Source: Kineococcus endophyticus (GTDB taxonomy: Bacteria > Actinomycetota > Actinomycetes > Actinomycetales > Kineococcaceae). From it: 64,000 nt of DNA. The stretch spans positions 124,001 through 188,000 of the forward strand of contig NZ_JBFNQN010000010.1 in the NCBI RefSeq assembly GCF_040796495.1. The letters are read 5' to 3'. The notes beneath the pieces are model-generated. The model was not told where the DNA came from and did no database searches. It worked only from the letters and a program-made list of their open reading frames with translations. This document shows, piece after piece, positions 42,332-51,105 of the stretch. Within the stretch, counting starts at the first letter, position 1. The number at the start of each line of letters is the position of its first letter. The translations under genes were made by a program, and so were the position numbers.

Positions 42332-44292
42332 GGGGCCACCACCGTGCGGTCGCGGCCCTGCTCCTTGCCGGCGTAGAGGGCCGCGTCGGCGCGGGCGACG
42401 ACGTCGTGGGCGAGCAGGCCCGGTCGCCACTGGGCGACGCCGATCGTGCAGCTCTGCCCGCGGGGGACCGCGGCACGGATGCGGTCGGCGACGGTGACGG
42501 CGTCCGGCGCCGCGCACCCGGGCAGCGCGACGACGAACTCCTCCCCGCCCCAGCGGGCGATGACGTCGACCTCGCGCAGGCACTCCTGGGCGGCGGCGGC
42601 GAACTCGCGCAGGAGCGCGTCGCCCCCGAGGTGGCCGTGGCCGTCGTTGTAGCGCTTGAAGTGGTCGAGGTCGATGACGGCGACGCTCAGCGGGGCGCCG
42701 GTGCGCCCGGCCCGCGCCACCTCGGTGGCGATGACGTCGTCCCAGCGGCGGCGGTTGGCCAGGCCGGTCAGCGTGTCCCGCTCGGCCGCGTCGGCGAGGC
42801 GCTGCAGGAGTTCGGCGCGTTCGGCGGCGTGGGCGACCTCGCCGGTCAGGGTCTGCAGGACGGGCAGCACGTGCTCGGGCAGCTCGTGGCGGACCTCGCG
42901 CCAGAACACGCCGAGCACCCCGACGGTGCGCTGTCCGGACGTCTGGCCCGACAGCACGACGGGGTGCCAGGCGCCCGAGGCGACCCCCGTGAGGTTCGCG
43001 AGCCGCTGGGAGGCGCGCGGGTGCGTGCTGACGTCACCGACGAACACGGGGGCCGCCGACGTGAAGGTCAACCCGGCCAGGGAGGGTTCGTCGAGGGGGT
43101 AGACGATGTCGACGTCGGGCAGGCCCGCGGTGGCGACCGGGCGCAGCTCGGGCCCGCGGTCGCCGGGCACGGGGTACAGCAGGTAGGCGGCGTCGGCCCC
43201 GGTCAGCTCCCGGACCAGCCGGCAGACGACCTGCTGCGGGTCCGGCGCCGCGGCCAGCGCCCGCGAGGCGTCGGCCAGGGACTGCACGCGCGCGGAGTGC
43301 TCGGCGAGCGCCGCGTGCGCCGCGGCCAGCGCCTTCTCCCGGTCTCGGGCCTGCGTGACGTCGTGCAGCGCCACGACGGCCCCGAGGGGAGAACCGTCGG
43401 TGCGGCGCATGGCCCGCCCGGAGCAGACGAGGGTCCGGGGTGCCCGGTCGGGGGTCGCGAGGACGAGTTCGACGCCCTCGACCGACCCCTCGCGCAGCGC
43501 ACGCAGCCACGGCAGCTCGCACGGGGCGAGCGGGGTGGTGCCGTCGGCGGCGAAGTGGACGGCGGCGTCGCCGTGCCACTCCCGGGCCGTGCGGTTGAGC
43601 GAGGTCACGTGACCCTCGCCGTCGACGACGACCAGCCCCACGTCGACGGTCTCGGCGACGGCTTCGCTCTGCTCCCAGCGCGCCTCCGCCTCCGACATCG
43701 CCAGGACGGCCAGCTCGCGCGCCTCACCGGCGCGGCGGCCCTGGTCGGCGGCCTCACGGGCCTGCCGGCGCCGTTCGAAGAGGGCGACGAGGACGCCCGC
43801 GAGGTCCTGCAGGACCGCGAGGCGCTCGGCGGCGACGGGGCCGGGGACGGTGTCGAAGACGCAGAGCGAGCCCAGGGCGTGGCCGTCGGCGCTGACCAGC
43901 GGCGAGGAGGCGTAGGTGCGGACGTGGCCGAGCCGGCCGTCGACCCAGGGGTTGCGGGCGAACCGCGGGTCCCGGGAGGCGTCCGGGACGTGGACGAGGA
44001 GGCCCTCCTCGAAGTGCAGCGCGCACATCGAGTCGGCGCGAGCGGAGTCGGCACCCTCGAACCCCACGGTCGTCAGCTGGCACTGCCGGTCCTCGTCGAC
44101 GAGGTTCAGCGTCGCGTGCGGGACGCCGGCGACGAGCGCGGCGGCACGGACGACGGCCGTCAGCTCGTCGTCGGCGGGGGCGTCGAGCAGGCGGTAGTCG
44201 CGCAGGGCGGCCAGCCGCGCCGCCTCACGGGTGCTCGGAGCGGCGTCGGCCCGGTCCGCCTGCGCGAGCGCGATCCAGTCCTTCCGGTCCAC
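42328..44292 (-). CDS. GAF-PAS-GAF diguanylate cyclase, second copy
   Basis: 654 residues with the same architecture as the cyclase at 33950: N-terminal GAF with VRTYASSPLVSADGHALGSL, PAS (about 210-320), GAF (340-490), and GGDEF with ERDTLTGLANRRRWDDV and ARWGGEEFVVALPG. The I-site RxxD (REVD) is five residues before GGEEF. GTG at 44292 with AGGGA upstream. Strong similarity along the whole length to the other cyclase points to a duplication. Encoded between a degenerate HATPase and the MASE1 kinase. Confidence 0.93.
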   Translation of the reverse strand: MDRKDWIALAQADRADAAPSTREAARLAALRDYRLLDAPADDELTAVVRAAALVAGVPHATLNLVDEDRQCQLTTVGFEGADSARADSMCALHFEEGLLVHVPDASRDPRFARNPWVDGRLGHVRTYASSPLVSADGHALGSLCVFDTVPGPVAAERLAVLQDLAGVLVALFERRRQAREAADQGRRAGEARELAVLAMSEAEARWEQSEAVAETVDVGLVVVDGEGHVTSLNRTAREWHGDAAVHFAADGTTPLAPCELPWLRALREGSVEGVELVLATPDRAPRTLVCSGRAMRRTDGSPLGAVVALHDVTQARDREKALAAAHAALAEHSARVQSLADASRALAAAPDPQQVVCRLVRELTGADAAYLLYPVPGDRGPELRPVATAGLPDVDIVYPLDEPSLAGLTFTSAAPVFVGDVSTHPRASQRLANLTGVASGAWHPVVLSGQTSGQRTVGVLGVFWREVRHELPEHVLPVLQTLTGEVAHAAERAELLQRLADAAERDTLTGLANRRRWDDVIATEVARAGRTGAPLSVAVIDLDHFKRYNDGHGHLGGDALLREFAAAAQECLREVDVIARWGGEEFVVALPGCAAPDAVTVADRIRAAVPRGQSCTIGVAQWRPGLLAHDVVARADAALYAGKEQGRDRTVVAP

Positions 44293-44329
44293 CCGTTCCC
44301 TGTCGGCGGAACGGGCCCGGGGCTTGAGG

Positions 44330-44725
44330 TCAGGGCACGCGGCACCACAGCTGGGCGCCGCCGTCGGTGGGCGACCACCCCGTCTCGCCCGACAGCTGCC
44401 GCAGCAGGTCCCGCGTGTGGCCGGACAGCACCGGCCGCGTGCGCCCGTCGGCGAACCGGACGTCCACGCCGACGACGAGCGCGCCGGCGGCCTCCCCCAC
44501 GCGCAGGACGGTGGGGCTGGACCCGGCGCCGAGACCGCCGAGCAGTTCGGCGGTGACCTGGACCGCGTCGTCGGCGGCGTCCTCCAGACCGAGCTGCTCG
44601 GCCTGCAGGCGCACGAAGCGCCGCGCCTGGCGCAGGGGTTCGTCGTCGCCCAGCAGGTCCAGCCGCAGCACGTGCGGCAGGACGGGTGGCCGGCTCGCGG
44701 GGGCAGGGGTGGGGTCGGTGTCCAC
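44330..44725 (-). CDS. Degenerate RsbW-like HATPase protein
   Basis: 131 residues, start GTG behind GAGGAGGAG. The layout follows an RsbW-type domain: LRQARRFVRLQAEQL, then VTAELLGGLG at the N-box, and a closing WSPTDGGAQLWCRVP that parallels the WGVxPxxGGKTVWxRL end of intact members. The N-box Asn is Gly (residue 64) and no G1 or G2 glycine motif remains, so ATP binding is unlikely. It may still bind a sigma factor or STAS partner. First gene of the operon with the second cyclase and the MASE1 kinase. The family placement is from fold outline only. Confidence 0.6.
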   Translation of the reverse strand: MDTDPTPAPASRPPVLPHVLRLDLLGDDEPLRQARRFVRLQAEQLGLEDAADDAVQVTAELLGGLGAGSSPTVLRVGEAAGALVVGVDVRFADGRTRPVLSGHTRDLLRQLSGETGWSPTDGGAQLWCRVP

Positions 44726-44837
44726 GGGCTCCTCCTCGTTCTCGTCGCTGCTCTCGGGGACGGCGCTGCTCGTGGACCGTCGGTCCGAGTGTGCCGGGGT
44801 GCACAGGCGAGCGCCACCCGCCGAACGTCGGGGTTGT

Positions 44838-44849
44838 TTGTCAAGACAA
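44838..44849. promoter_or_regulatory. GntR-like operator TTGTC-AA-GACAA
   Basis: A perfect 5-2-5 inverted repeat upstream of the TIM-barrel gene, of the kind bound by GntR-family regulators. TTGTCA can serve as a -35 with CGTAAG 17 bp downstream as a -10, which would put the operator on the promoter. No GntR gene is in the window. Confidence 0.45.
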
Positions 44850-44922
44850 TCTGATCTGGTCGTAAGGTGGGACCCGGCGAGGACGCCCCTCGCTGCCGAC
44901 GCGACAGGGAGGCCCGTCCCGC

Positions 44923-45795
44923 ATGGTCAAGATCGCCCTCGACCCCACGCCGTTCCACCCGGACCACGACCTGCTCGAGCTGCCGGACCTCGTGGCCCGC
45001 GCCGGCTTCGAGCACCTGCAGCTCGCCCCGCACCCGGACGTGGCGCCCTTCTTCCGCCACCCCACGGCCGACGACGCGCTCGTCGCGGCCTTCGCCAAGC
45101 GCGCCGCCGACGCCGGGGTCGGGATCACCTCCCTGCTGCCGGTCCAGCGCATCTCCTGGCCCGAGGAACTCCAGCGCCAGGCGGCCGTGAAGAACTTCCG
45201 CCGGGTCCTGCAGATCGCCGTCGACCTCGGCGTGCGCGTCGTCAACACCGAGTTCTCCGGCCGCCCCGAACGGGCCGAGGACTCCGAGGCGGCGTTCCAC
45301 AAGTCCATGGAGGAACTGCTGCCCGTCCTCGAACGCGAGGGCCTCACGCTCAACATCGACCCCCACCCGGACGACTTCGTCGAGGACGGCCTGGAGGCGT
45401 GGCGGATCGTGCGGGGGCTGAACTCCTCCCACGTGGGCATGGTCTACGTCGCCTCCCACACGTTCCACTACGGGGACCGGGCCACGACGCTGCTGCCGGC
45501 GGTGGGCGACCGGCTCGGGGCGGTCTACGCCGCCGACACCTTCGACCACCGCCGGTCGCACGGTCTGCGCTACATCAGCAACCCGCCCGGGAACTCCGCG
45601 CGCATCCACCAGCACCTGCGGGTCGGCGACGGCGACGTGGACTGGAAGGAACTGTTCGACACGTTGCGCGGCACGGGGTTCCTCGACCGCGAGGACGCGG
45701 TCCTCGTGTCCAACGTGTTCGCCGAGGACGAGACGGCGCTGGAGACGTCGAGGTTCCAGCTCGAGCGGTTGACCGAGCTCACCGCCCCGCGCTGA
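44923..45795 (+). CDS. Xylose-isomerase-like TIM-barrel sugar isomerase/epimerase
   Basis: 290 residues of the AP_endonuc_2/xylose isomerase-like family. Metal-site segments seen: RVVNTEFSGRP (Glu), LNIDPHPDDFVEDG (Asp/His), SHVGMVYVASHTFHYG (His) and VGDGDVDWKELFDTLRGTGF near the end. Homologues are inositol (IolE/IolI), hydroxypyruvate or ketose epimerases/isomerases. It stands alone, with a GntR-like operator upstream, and converges on the malic enzyme gene with a 17-bp overlap. Substrate not determinable. Confidence 0.85.
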   Translation: MVKIALDPTPFHPDHDLLELPDLVARAGFEHLQLAPHPDVAPFFRHPTADDALVAAFAKRAADAGVGITSLLPVQRISWPEELQRQAAVKNFRRVLQIAVDLGVRVVNTEFSGRPERAEDSEAAFHKSMEELLPVLEREGLTLNIDPHPDDFVEDGLEAWRIVRGLNSSHVGMVYVASHTFHYGDRATTLLPAVGDRLGAVYAADTFDHRRSHGLRYISNPPGNSARIHQHLRVGDGDVDWKELFDTLRGTGFLDREDAVLVSNVFAEDETALETSRFQLERLTELTAPR

Positions 45796-46959
45796 CCTGC
45801 GGGTCGCGGCGCGCCGCCTGCGCGACGGCCGCCGCGACCGCCGGGCCCACCCGGGGGTCGAACGGGCTCGGGACGATCCGGTCGACCGACACCGCGCCGC
45901 CGTCCGCGGCGACGGCGGCGATCGCCTCCGCGGCCGCGAGCTTCATCCCCTCGGTGATCCGGCGGGCACCCGCGTCCAGCGCCCCGGCGAACACCCCCGG
46001 GAACGCCAGCACGTCGTTGATCTGGTGGGGGAAGTCGCTGCGGCCCGTCGAGACGACCGAGGCGTACCGCGCCGCGACGTCGGGGTGGACCTCGGGGTCG
46101 GGGTTGGACAGGGCGAACACGAACGGCCCGGGCGCCATCGTCGCCAGGAGCCCCTCCGGCAGCTGCGCGCTGGACAGGCCGACGAACACGTCGGCACCGG
46201 CCAGGGCCTCGGCCAGGCCCCCGCGGACCCCGCGGGGGTTCGTCTGCGCCGCCGGCAGCGCCTTCTCCCCGCCGCGGTCGGCGTCCACGACGCCGCGCGA
46301 GTCCAGGACGACGACGTCGCGCACCCCGGCCGCGACGAGGAACCGGGCGCAGGCGATCCCCGCCGCACCCGCCCCGGACACGACGACGCGCAGGGCCGGC
46401 AGGTCGCGACCCGTCGCGGCGCAGGCCCCGTGCAGGGCGGCGAGCAGGACGACGGCCGTCCCGTGCTGGTCGTCGTGCATCACAGGGCAGTCCAGCGCCT
46501 CGACGAGGCGGCGTTCGAGCTCGAAGCAGCGCGGCGCGGAGACGTCCTCCAGGTTCACGGCGCCGAAGCTCGGCCGCAGCCGGACGAGGGTCTCGACGAT
46601 CTCGTCCACGTCGGTGGTGTCGAGCACCAGCGGGATCGAGTCCAGGCCGCCGAACTGCTTGAACAGCGCGGACTTGCCCTCCATGACCGGCAGCGACGCC
46701 CGCGGCCCGATGTCGCCGAGCCCCAGCACCGCGGTCCCGTCGCTGACGACCGCCACCAGCCGGTCCGTCCACGTGTACCGGCGCACGAGGGCCGGATCCG
46801 CGGCGATCGCGCGGCACACGCTGGCCGACGCCCGCGACCTGTCGATCGCCTACACCCCGGGCGTCGCGCAGGTGGCGTCGTCAGCGCCGTCCCGAGCTTG
46901 CCGCCCTCGTGGGCGGCCAGGACCTCGGTGTCGCTGGGCTGGGTCGTCGTGGTGGTCAC
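45779..46959 (-). pseudogene. NAD(P)-dependent malic enzyme disrupted by a small internal inversion
   Basis: Translation begins at the GTG at 46959 behind an ideal GAGGAG and gives the normal N-terminus VTTTTQPSDTEVLAAHEGGK-LGTALTTP. The frame then breaks. The expected next segment LADARDLSIAYTPGVAQ is present at the right place but on the opposite strand (46821-46871). Afterwards normal sequence resumes, VCRAIAADPALVRRYTWTDRL, and continues to the stop: MEGKSALFKQFGG, CPVMHDDQHGTAVV, VVSGAGAAGIACARFL, FALSNPDPEV. The lost segment holds the YTPGV motif with the catalytic Tyr. Re-inverting 51 bp restores all residues but leaves one extra base at each junction. A truncated protein of 346 residues could start at GTG 46819 but would lack the Tyr. 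Malic enzyme converts malate to pyruvate. Confidence 0.9.
46821..46871 (+). other. Inverted 17-codon segment inside the malic enzyme gene
   Basis: Read on the plus strand this gives LADARDLSIAYTPGVAQ, the malic-enzyme active-site segment, while the gene lies on the minus strand. Its two ends form an imperfect 14-bp inverted repeat (46821-46834 and 46858-46871, two mismatches) with a perfect 9-bp core CGACGCCCG/CGGGCGTCG, so the segment can fold into a hairpin with a 23-nt loop. Confidence 0.9.
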
Positions 46960-47239
46960 GCGGTCTCCTCGCAGGGTTCGACCGCCGGCGCTCCGGCGGC
47001 GGTCGCCCCAGCCTGGCGCCGGCCGGCCGGCCCGCGCCCTCCCCGGCGCAGTGCAAGGAAGATCCGCGGTTCTTCCGCGGTGGGTGAAGAACGCACCGGT
47101 CCTCGGGCACGCGGGGGCGCTGCGGACGTGGGTACGGTGGTCGGACGGCCCCCGGACCCCGGGCCCACCGCGGCTCGAAGCACCGGGCGGCGCACGCGTC
47201 GCCTGGTGCAGCCGGCGGCGACCGCGAAGGGGAGACGAC
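46960..47239. other. Divergent intergenic region, malic enzyme / ANTAR gene
   Basis: 280 bp without a gene. Contains the malic enzyme Shine-Dalgarno and the hairpin CCGCGG-TTCTT-CCGCGG (47064-47080). A GGGTAC element occurs near 47128 but no matching -35 was found. Confidence 0.5.
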
Positions 47240-47851
47240 ATGTCGGACACGGACACGCAGGACACGCTGGCCGACCACCTGCGGACGGTGCTCGCCGGTC
47301 CGGACGCCCACGGGGACGAGGCGGTGGCGGCCCTGCGCGTCCTGCTCGACCTCGGCTGGGTCGAACCCGACCGCGTCGAGGCGCGGTTGGGGCGCGAGCC
47401 CGCCGTCCGCTCCCTGGCCGAGGACCTCGCGGTCGCCCGCCTCCGGGCCCGCACCGCCGCCGAGCGCAGCCGCGACCTGCAGCGACGCACCGACGCCGTC
47501 CTGGCCCGCGCGCAGGAGCTGCGCCGGCAGACGCCTCCACGCGCGGAGGCCGGTGGGGAGGCGGACCGCGTGGCCGCGCTGGAGCGGGAGGTGGCGCAGC
47601 TGCGGACCGCGCTGGAGAACCGGCCCCGCATCGAGCACGCCGTCGGCATCGTCATGCAGCTCGTGGGCTGCGACGAGACGCTCGCCTGGGACCTGCTGAG
47701 CCGGCTGTCCCAGCACACGAACGTCAAGGTCCGTGTCATGGCCGACGCCCTCGCCTCCCGGGTGGGGGACGGTCACGGGGTGCCGGCCGATGTCGCCGCG
47801 GGTCTGCGGGCCCTGGCGGAACAGGAGTGGTCCGGACGCTCTAGAACATGA
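47240..47851 (+). CDS. ANTAR-domain RNA-binding regulator
   Basis: 203 residues. The N-terminal half is helical and charged without a recognised sensor domain; a coiled coil (about 75-135) leads into a C-terminal ANTAR domain, RPRIEHAVGIVMQLVGCDET followed by AWDLLSRLSQHTNVKVRVMADAL. ANTAR domains bind paired RNA hairpins and act as antiterminators, usually when a linked sensor is activated. ATG behind GGGGAG. Its stop overlaps a possible ATG of the next gene (ATGA), and a second ANTAR protein follows. Confidence 0.88.
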   Translation: MSDTDTQDTLADHLRTVLAGPDAHGDEAVAALRVLLDLGWVEPDRVEARLGREPAVRSLAEDLAVARLRARTAAERSRDLQRRTDAVLARAQELRRQTPPRAEAGGEADRVAALEREVAQLRTALENRPRIEHAVGIVMQLVGCDETLAWDLLSRLSQHTNVKVRVMADALASRVGDGHGVPADVAAGLRALAEQEWSGRSRT

Positions 47852-47904
47852 CAGGATGTGGGGCCACATCGAACAGCCGGTGTCCGTCGTCAGAGGGAGC
47901 CGAG

Positions 47905-49224
47905 ATGGGCGCCGACCGGGCCCTGCAGCGCGAGCACACCGTCGTGGACGACGACCTCTCCCTCCAGTTGCAGGTCGTCACGGAGGAGCTCGCCGTCGCC
48001 GACGACGAGCTGGCCGCGCAGCAGCGGGAGATCGACGAGCTCCTCGCCCGCGAGCTCGACGCCCGGAGGACCGCGAGCGCCGTCGTCCGCAGCGTGCCCG
48101 TCCCGGTCCTCGTGACCGACGCGGCCGGGGCGATCGTCGAGGCGAACCTCGCCGCCGCCACCCTCCTCGGCGTGCCCGCCGCGCGGCTGGTGCGCAAACC
48201 GGTGCAGGCCCTCGTCCCCGCGCCGGCGCGCTCGGCGGTCCGCGACCTCGTCTCGGCCGCCGCCGGGTCCCGGACGGTGGGAGGGACCGTCGACGTGAGT
48301 CCGCGGTCTGGTCCCGACCGCAGCGTCCGGATCGTCATCACGGGCGGGGCCCGCCGCCTCGACGGTCGCTCCGTCCTGACCTGGGTGCTCGCGGACGCGA
48401 CGCCGGCGCAGGGCACGGCGGACTCCGAGTCCCCGGCCGCCCTGCACGCCGTCGCCGCCCTCACCGCACTGCCCGTGGGGGACCTGTCACCGCACGAACT
48501 CCTCACCCGGGTCGCGGCCCTGGCGACGCAGGCCGTGGCGGGGGCGTCGTGGACGAGCGTCGTGCTCGGCGACCCGGCCGAACCGGCGGAGCTGGCCGCG
48601 GACTCCGAGGAGGCGCAGCGGATCGACGGCGCCCAGTGGCGAGCGGGGGAGGGCCCCGCGGCGACGGCCTACCGCGACGGGGTCGCGGTGGTCAGCGCCG
48701 ACCTGCGGCAGGACGCGCGGTGGCCGGTGCTCGCGGGGCCGGCCGGGCAGACCCCCGTGCGCAGCGCGCTCGCGCTGCCCATCCGCTCACGCGACCTGTC
48801 CGCGCCGTCGGACGTTCGCGGCGTCCTGACCGTCTACGGCCCCGAACCCGGTGCCTTCGCGGGCGAGGTGCAGGTCGACCGTGCGCTGGTCTTCGCCGAG
48901 GCGGCCTCGGCCCTGCTGCACGACCTCGACCGCATCGCCGAGCTGCGCACCACCGCGGAGAACCTCACCCTGGCGATGCGGTCCCGCGCGACGATCGAGC
49001 AGGCCAAGGGCCTCGTCGCCGGGTGGCTGGGGTGCAGCGTCGAGGAGGCCTTCGAGGTGCTCACCCGCCTGAGCCAGGACCGCAACGTCAAGCTGCGCGA
49101 CCTCGCCGCGCTCGCGGTCGCCGACCCCTCCCGCCACGACCTGCGCCCCGTCCTGGCGCACGCCCACGAGCGGATGCAGTCGCGGCGGGCCCAGGAGTCA
49201 GCTCAGGAGGGGTCGTCGAGCTGA
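47905..49224 (+). CDS. PAS-GAF-ANTAR regulator
   Basis: 439 residues from the ATG at 47905, behind GAGGGAG; an in-frame ATG at 47848 overlapping the previous stop would add 19 residues. Order: coiled coil (10-55), PAS (60-180; SVPVPVLVTDAAGAIVEANL), GAF (205-365; WRAGEGPAATAYRDGVAVVS) and ANTAR (370-430; SRATIEQAKGLVAGWLGCSV, TRLSQDRNVKLRDLA). Probable signal-dependent antiterminator. The 3' end overlaps the convergent CheR gene by 22 bp, so the two messages are antisense at their tails. Confidence 0.92.
   Translation: MGADRALQREHTVVDDDLSLQLQVVTEELAVADDELAAQQREIDELLARELDARRTASAVVRSVPVPVLVTDAAGAIVEANLAAATLLGVPAARLVRKPVQALVPAPARSAVRDLVSAAAGSRTVGGTVDVSPRSGPDRSVRIVITGGARRLDGRSVLTWVLADATPAQGTADSESPAALHAVAALTALPVGDLSPHELLTRVAALATQAVAGASWTSVVLGDPAEPAELAADSEEAQRIDGAQWRAGEGPAATAYRDGVAVVSADLRQDARWPVLAGPAGQTPVRSALALPIRSRDLSAPSDVRGVLTVYGPEPGAFAGEVQVDRALVFAEAASALLHDLDRIAELRTTAENLTLAMRSRATIEQAKGLVAGWLGCSVEEAFEVLTRLSQDRNVKLRDLAALAVADPSRHDLRPVLAHAHERMQSRRAQESAQEGSSS
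49198..49224. terminator. Hairpin in the overlap of convergent ANTAR and CheR genes
   Basis: TCAGCTC (49198-49204) and GAGCTGA (49218-49224) form a perfect 7-bp stem with a 13-nt loop spanning both stop codons. No U-tract; weak terminator candidate. Confidence 0.35.
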
Positions 49225-51101
49225 TCCATGACGACGAGGGCCCCGGCGCTGCCGTGGGTCCCCGCCAGTGAGCTGACGGTCACCTGGACCCGGACGGGTC
49301 GCCCGCGCCGATTGACCGCGGCGAGTTCGAGGACGGCGTCATCGGTGGCGAGGTGCTCACCGGCCAGGACCGTCCGCACGGCGGGGCCGATCTCGTGCAG
49401 CGGCAGGCCGATGTCGAGGTTCAGCAGGTGCTCGCCGGCGGCCTCGTCGGCGCGCACGCCCCACAGGTCCGCGGCCCACGCGTTCCACACCGTGATCCGC
49501 ATGTCGGCGTCGACGACGGCGACCCCGACACGCAGGCTGGCGAAGACGCCCTCCATGTACCCGTTGAGGGCGCTGACCTCGTCGGTGCGCAGCCGCAGCT
49601 CGTGGTTGGAGTTCTGCAGCTCGTCGTTCATCGACTGCAGCTCCTCGTTCATCGTCTCGAGTTCCTCGTTCGTGGAGTGCAGCTCCTCGTTGGTGGTCTC
49701 CAGCTCCTCGACGGTGGACTGCAGCTCCTCGTTGGTCGTCTCGAGTTCCTCGTTCGTGGACTGCAGTTCCTCGTAGGCGGTCTCCAGCTGGCGGTGCGCG
49801 TCCTCCAGCTCGTCCTGCAGCTGCCGCGACCGACTGACGTCGATGAACACGACGGCCGTTCCGAGGACGTGTCCCAGGGGGGTGCGCAGCGGCACGACCT
49901 GCACGTCGAAGAACGTCCGGTCCGTGCGGGGGCGGGTGAACTCCACGTCCCGGATCCACACGGTGCGGCGCTGGGTGTGGGCCTGCTCCACGGCCGAGCG
50001 CAGCTCGACCGGCCGGTAGCTGACCTCGAGGTCCTGGAACGGGCGGCCGGCGTCCGACGCCGAGAGGTTGAAGAGCGTGTCCGCGCGGTGGTTGGACAGC
50101 ACGACCTCACCGGTCTGGTTCAGGACGATCTGCGCGACGGGGCTGGCCGCGAGGGCCTCGGCCCGGAGCGTCACCGCGTCGTCGCCGGTGGGCGGGTAGA
50201 CCGCAGGCGGGACCGTCGCGGTGATGCGCGGCCGGGTGCGCGTACCGCCCACGCGGCGGAAGAACCGGTTCTTCAGGTCGACGGGGGAGAACAGCGAGGA
50301 CTGGCTGAGCAGCATCTCCGCCTTGCCCAGGAACAGGAGCCCGTCGGGTTCCAGGGAGTAGTGCAGCCGTTCGGCGATGCGCGCCTGCGTCTCGGCCGTC
50401 AGGTACATCAGGGTGTTGCGGCACGTCAACAGGTCGACGTGGGAGATCGGGGCGTCCTGCACGAGGTCGGCCCGCCCGAAGATGACCGACCGCCGCAGGT
50501 CCTGCCGGAACGTGTAGCGGGTGCCGTGCTGCTCGAAGTACTTCTCGAGCATCTCGGGAGGCAGGCTGCGCACCTCGCGATCGGTGTACGTCGCCGTCCG
50601 GGCCTGCGTCAGGGCGTCCTCGTCGGCGTCGGTGGCGTAGATCTTGACCCGCCGGCGGAACTCCTCCGGTCCCAGGGCCTCGGCGAGGCAGATCGCCACG
50701 GTGTACGCCTCCTGGCCCGAGGCGCACCCCGCGCTCCACGCGCGGATGGGCCCGGTGGGCCGACGGGCGAGGACCTGCGGCAGCAGGTCCGACCGCAGCC
50801 GGTCCCACGCGTCGAGGTCGCGGAAGAACGACGTGACGTTGATGAGGATCGTGTTGAACAACGCCGTGAACTCTTCGGCGTCGACCTCGAGCCGGTCGCG
50901 GTACTCCTCGTACCGGGCGACGCCCACGTCGTCCATGCGCCGGTGCACCCGCCGCAGCAGGCTCGCCCGCTTGTACCCCGTGAAGTCGAAACCCCGGGCC
51001 TCCTTGAGGTGCTCGAGCAGGCTCTCGAACTCCTCCGCCGTCCCGTAGGACGTCCCCGGCGCGGTGCCGCCGTCGCCCGTCCCGTCCACCGTCTCGTCCA
51101 C
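49203..51101 (-). CDS. cheR: CheR-type methyltransferase with PAS domains and long coiled coil
   Basis: 632 residues. CheR N-domain (about 25-90, YKRASLLRRVHRRMDDVGV) and SAM-binding domain (95-285) with NTILINVTSFFRD, WSAGCASGQEAYTVAI, and CRNTLMYL, then PAS (about 310-420), a heptad coiled coil (425-500) built of repeated S/TNEELET/QS units, and a second PAS (505-625). This resembles the CheB-CheR-PAS sensors seen in many bacteria, here split into two genes with cheB 4 bp upstream. It probably methylates Glu side chains of a receptor-like partner; a role in classical chemotaxis is not assured because no cheA or cheW is nearby. Confidence 0.92.
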   Translation of the reverse strand: MDETVDGTGDGGTAPGTSYGTAEEFESLLEHLKEARGFDFTGYKRASLLRRVHRRMDDVGVARYEEYRDRLEVDAEEFTALFNTILINVTSFFRDLDAWDRLRSDLLPQVLARRPTGPIRAWSAGCASGQEAYTVAICLAEALGPEEFRRRVKIYATDADEDALTQARTATYTDREVRSLPPEMLEKYFEQHGTRYTFRQDLRRSVIFGRADLVQDAPISHVDLLTCRNTLMYLTAETQARIAERLHYSLEPDGLLFLGKAEMLLSQSSLFSPVDLKNRFFRRVGGTRTRPRITATVPPAVYPPTGDDAVTLRAEALAASPVAQIVLNQTGEVVLSNHRADTLFNLSASDAGRPFQDLEVSYRPVELRSAVEQAHTQRRTVWIRDVEFTRPRTDRTFFDVQVVPLRTPLGHVLGTAVVFIDVSRSRQLQDELEDAHRQLETAYEELQSTNEELETTNEELQSTVEELETTNEELHSTNEELETMNEELQSMNDELQNSNHELRLRTDEVSALNGYMEGVFASLRVGVAVVDADMRITVWNAWAADLWGVRADEAAGEHLLNLDIGLPLHEIGPAVRTVLAGEHLATDDAVLELAAVNRRGRPVRVQVTVSSLAGTHGSAGALVVMDQLDDPS

Positions 51102-51105
51102 GCCC

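Noticed and set aside
29353-44725. Signalling cluster as a horizontally acquired island
   Set aside because: Base composition, start codon use and overlap style are the same as in the catabolic operons; no mobility gene or flanking repeat.
47100-47239. Sigma-B-like promoter before the first ANTAR gene
   Set aside because: A GGGTAC element is present near 47128, but no GTTT-like -35 lies 14-17 bp upstream.
49600-49790. Tandem DNA repeat or CRISPR-like array in the cheR gene
   Set aside because: The periodicity is 21 bp and codes for heptads of a coiled coil in frame; the units differ by synonymous and conservative changes and there are no spacers.
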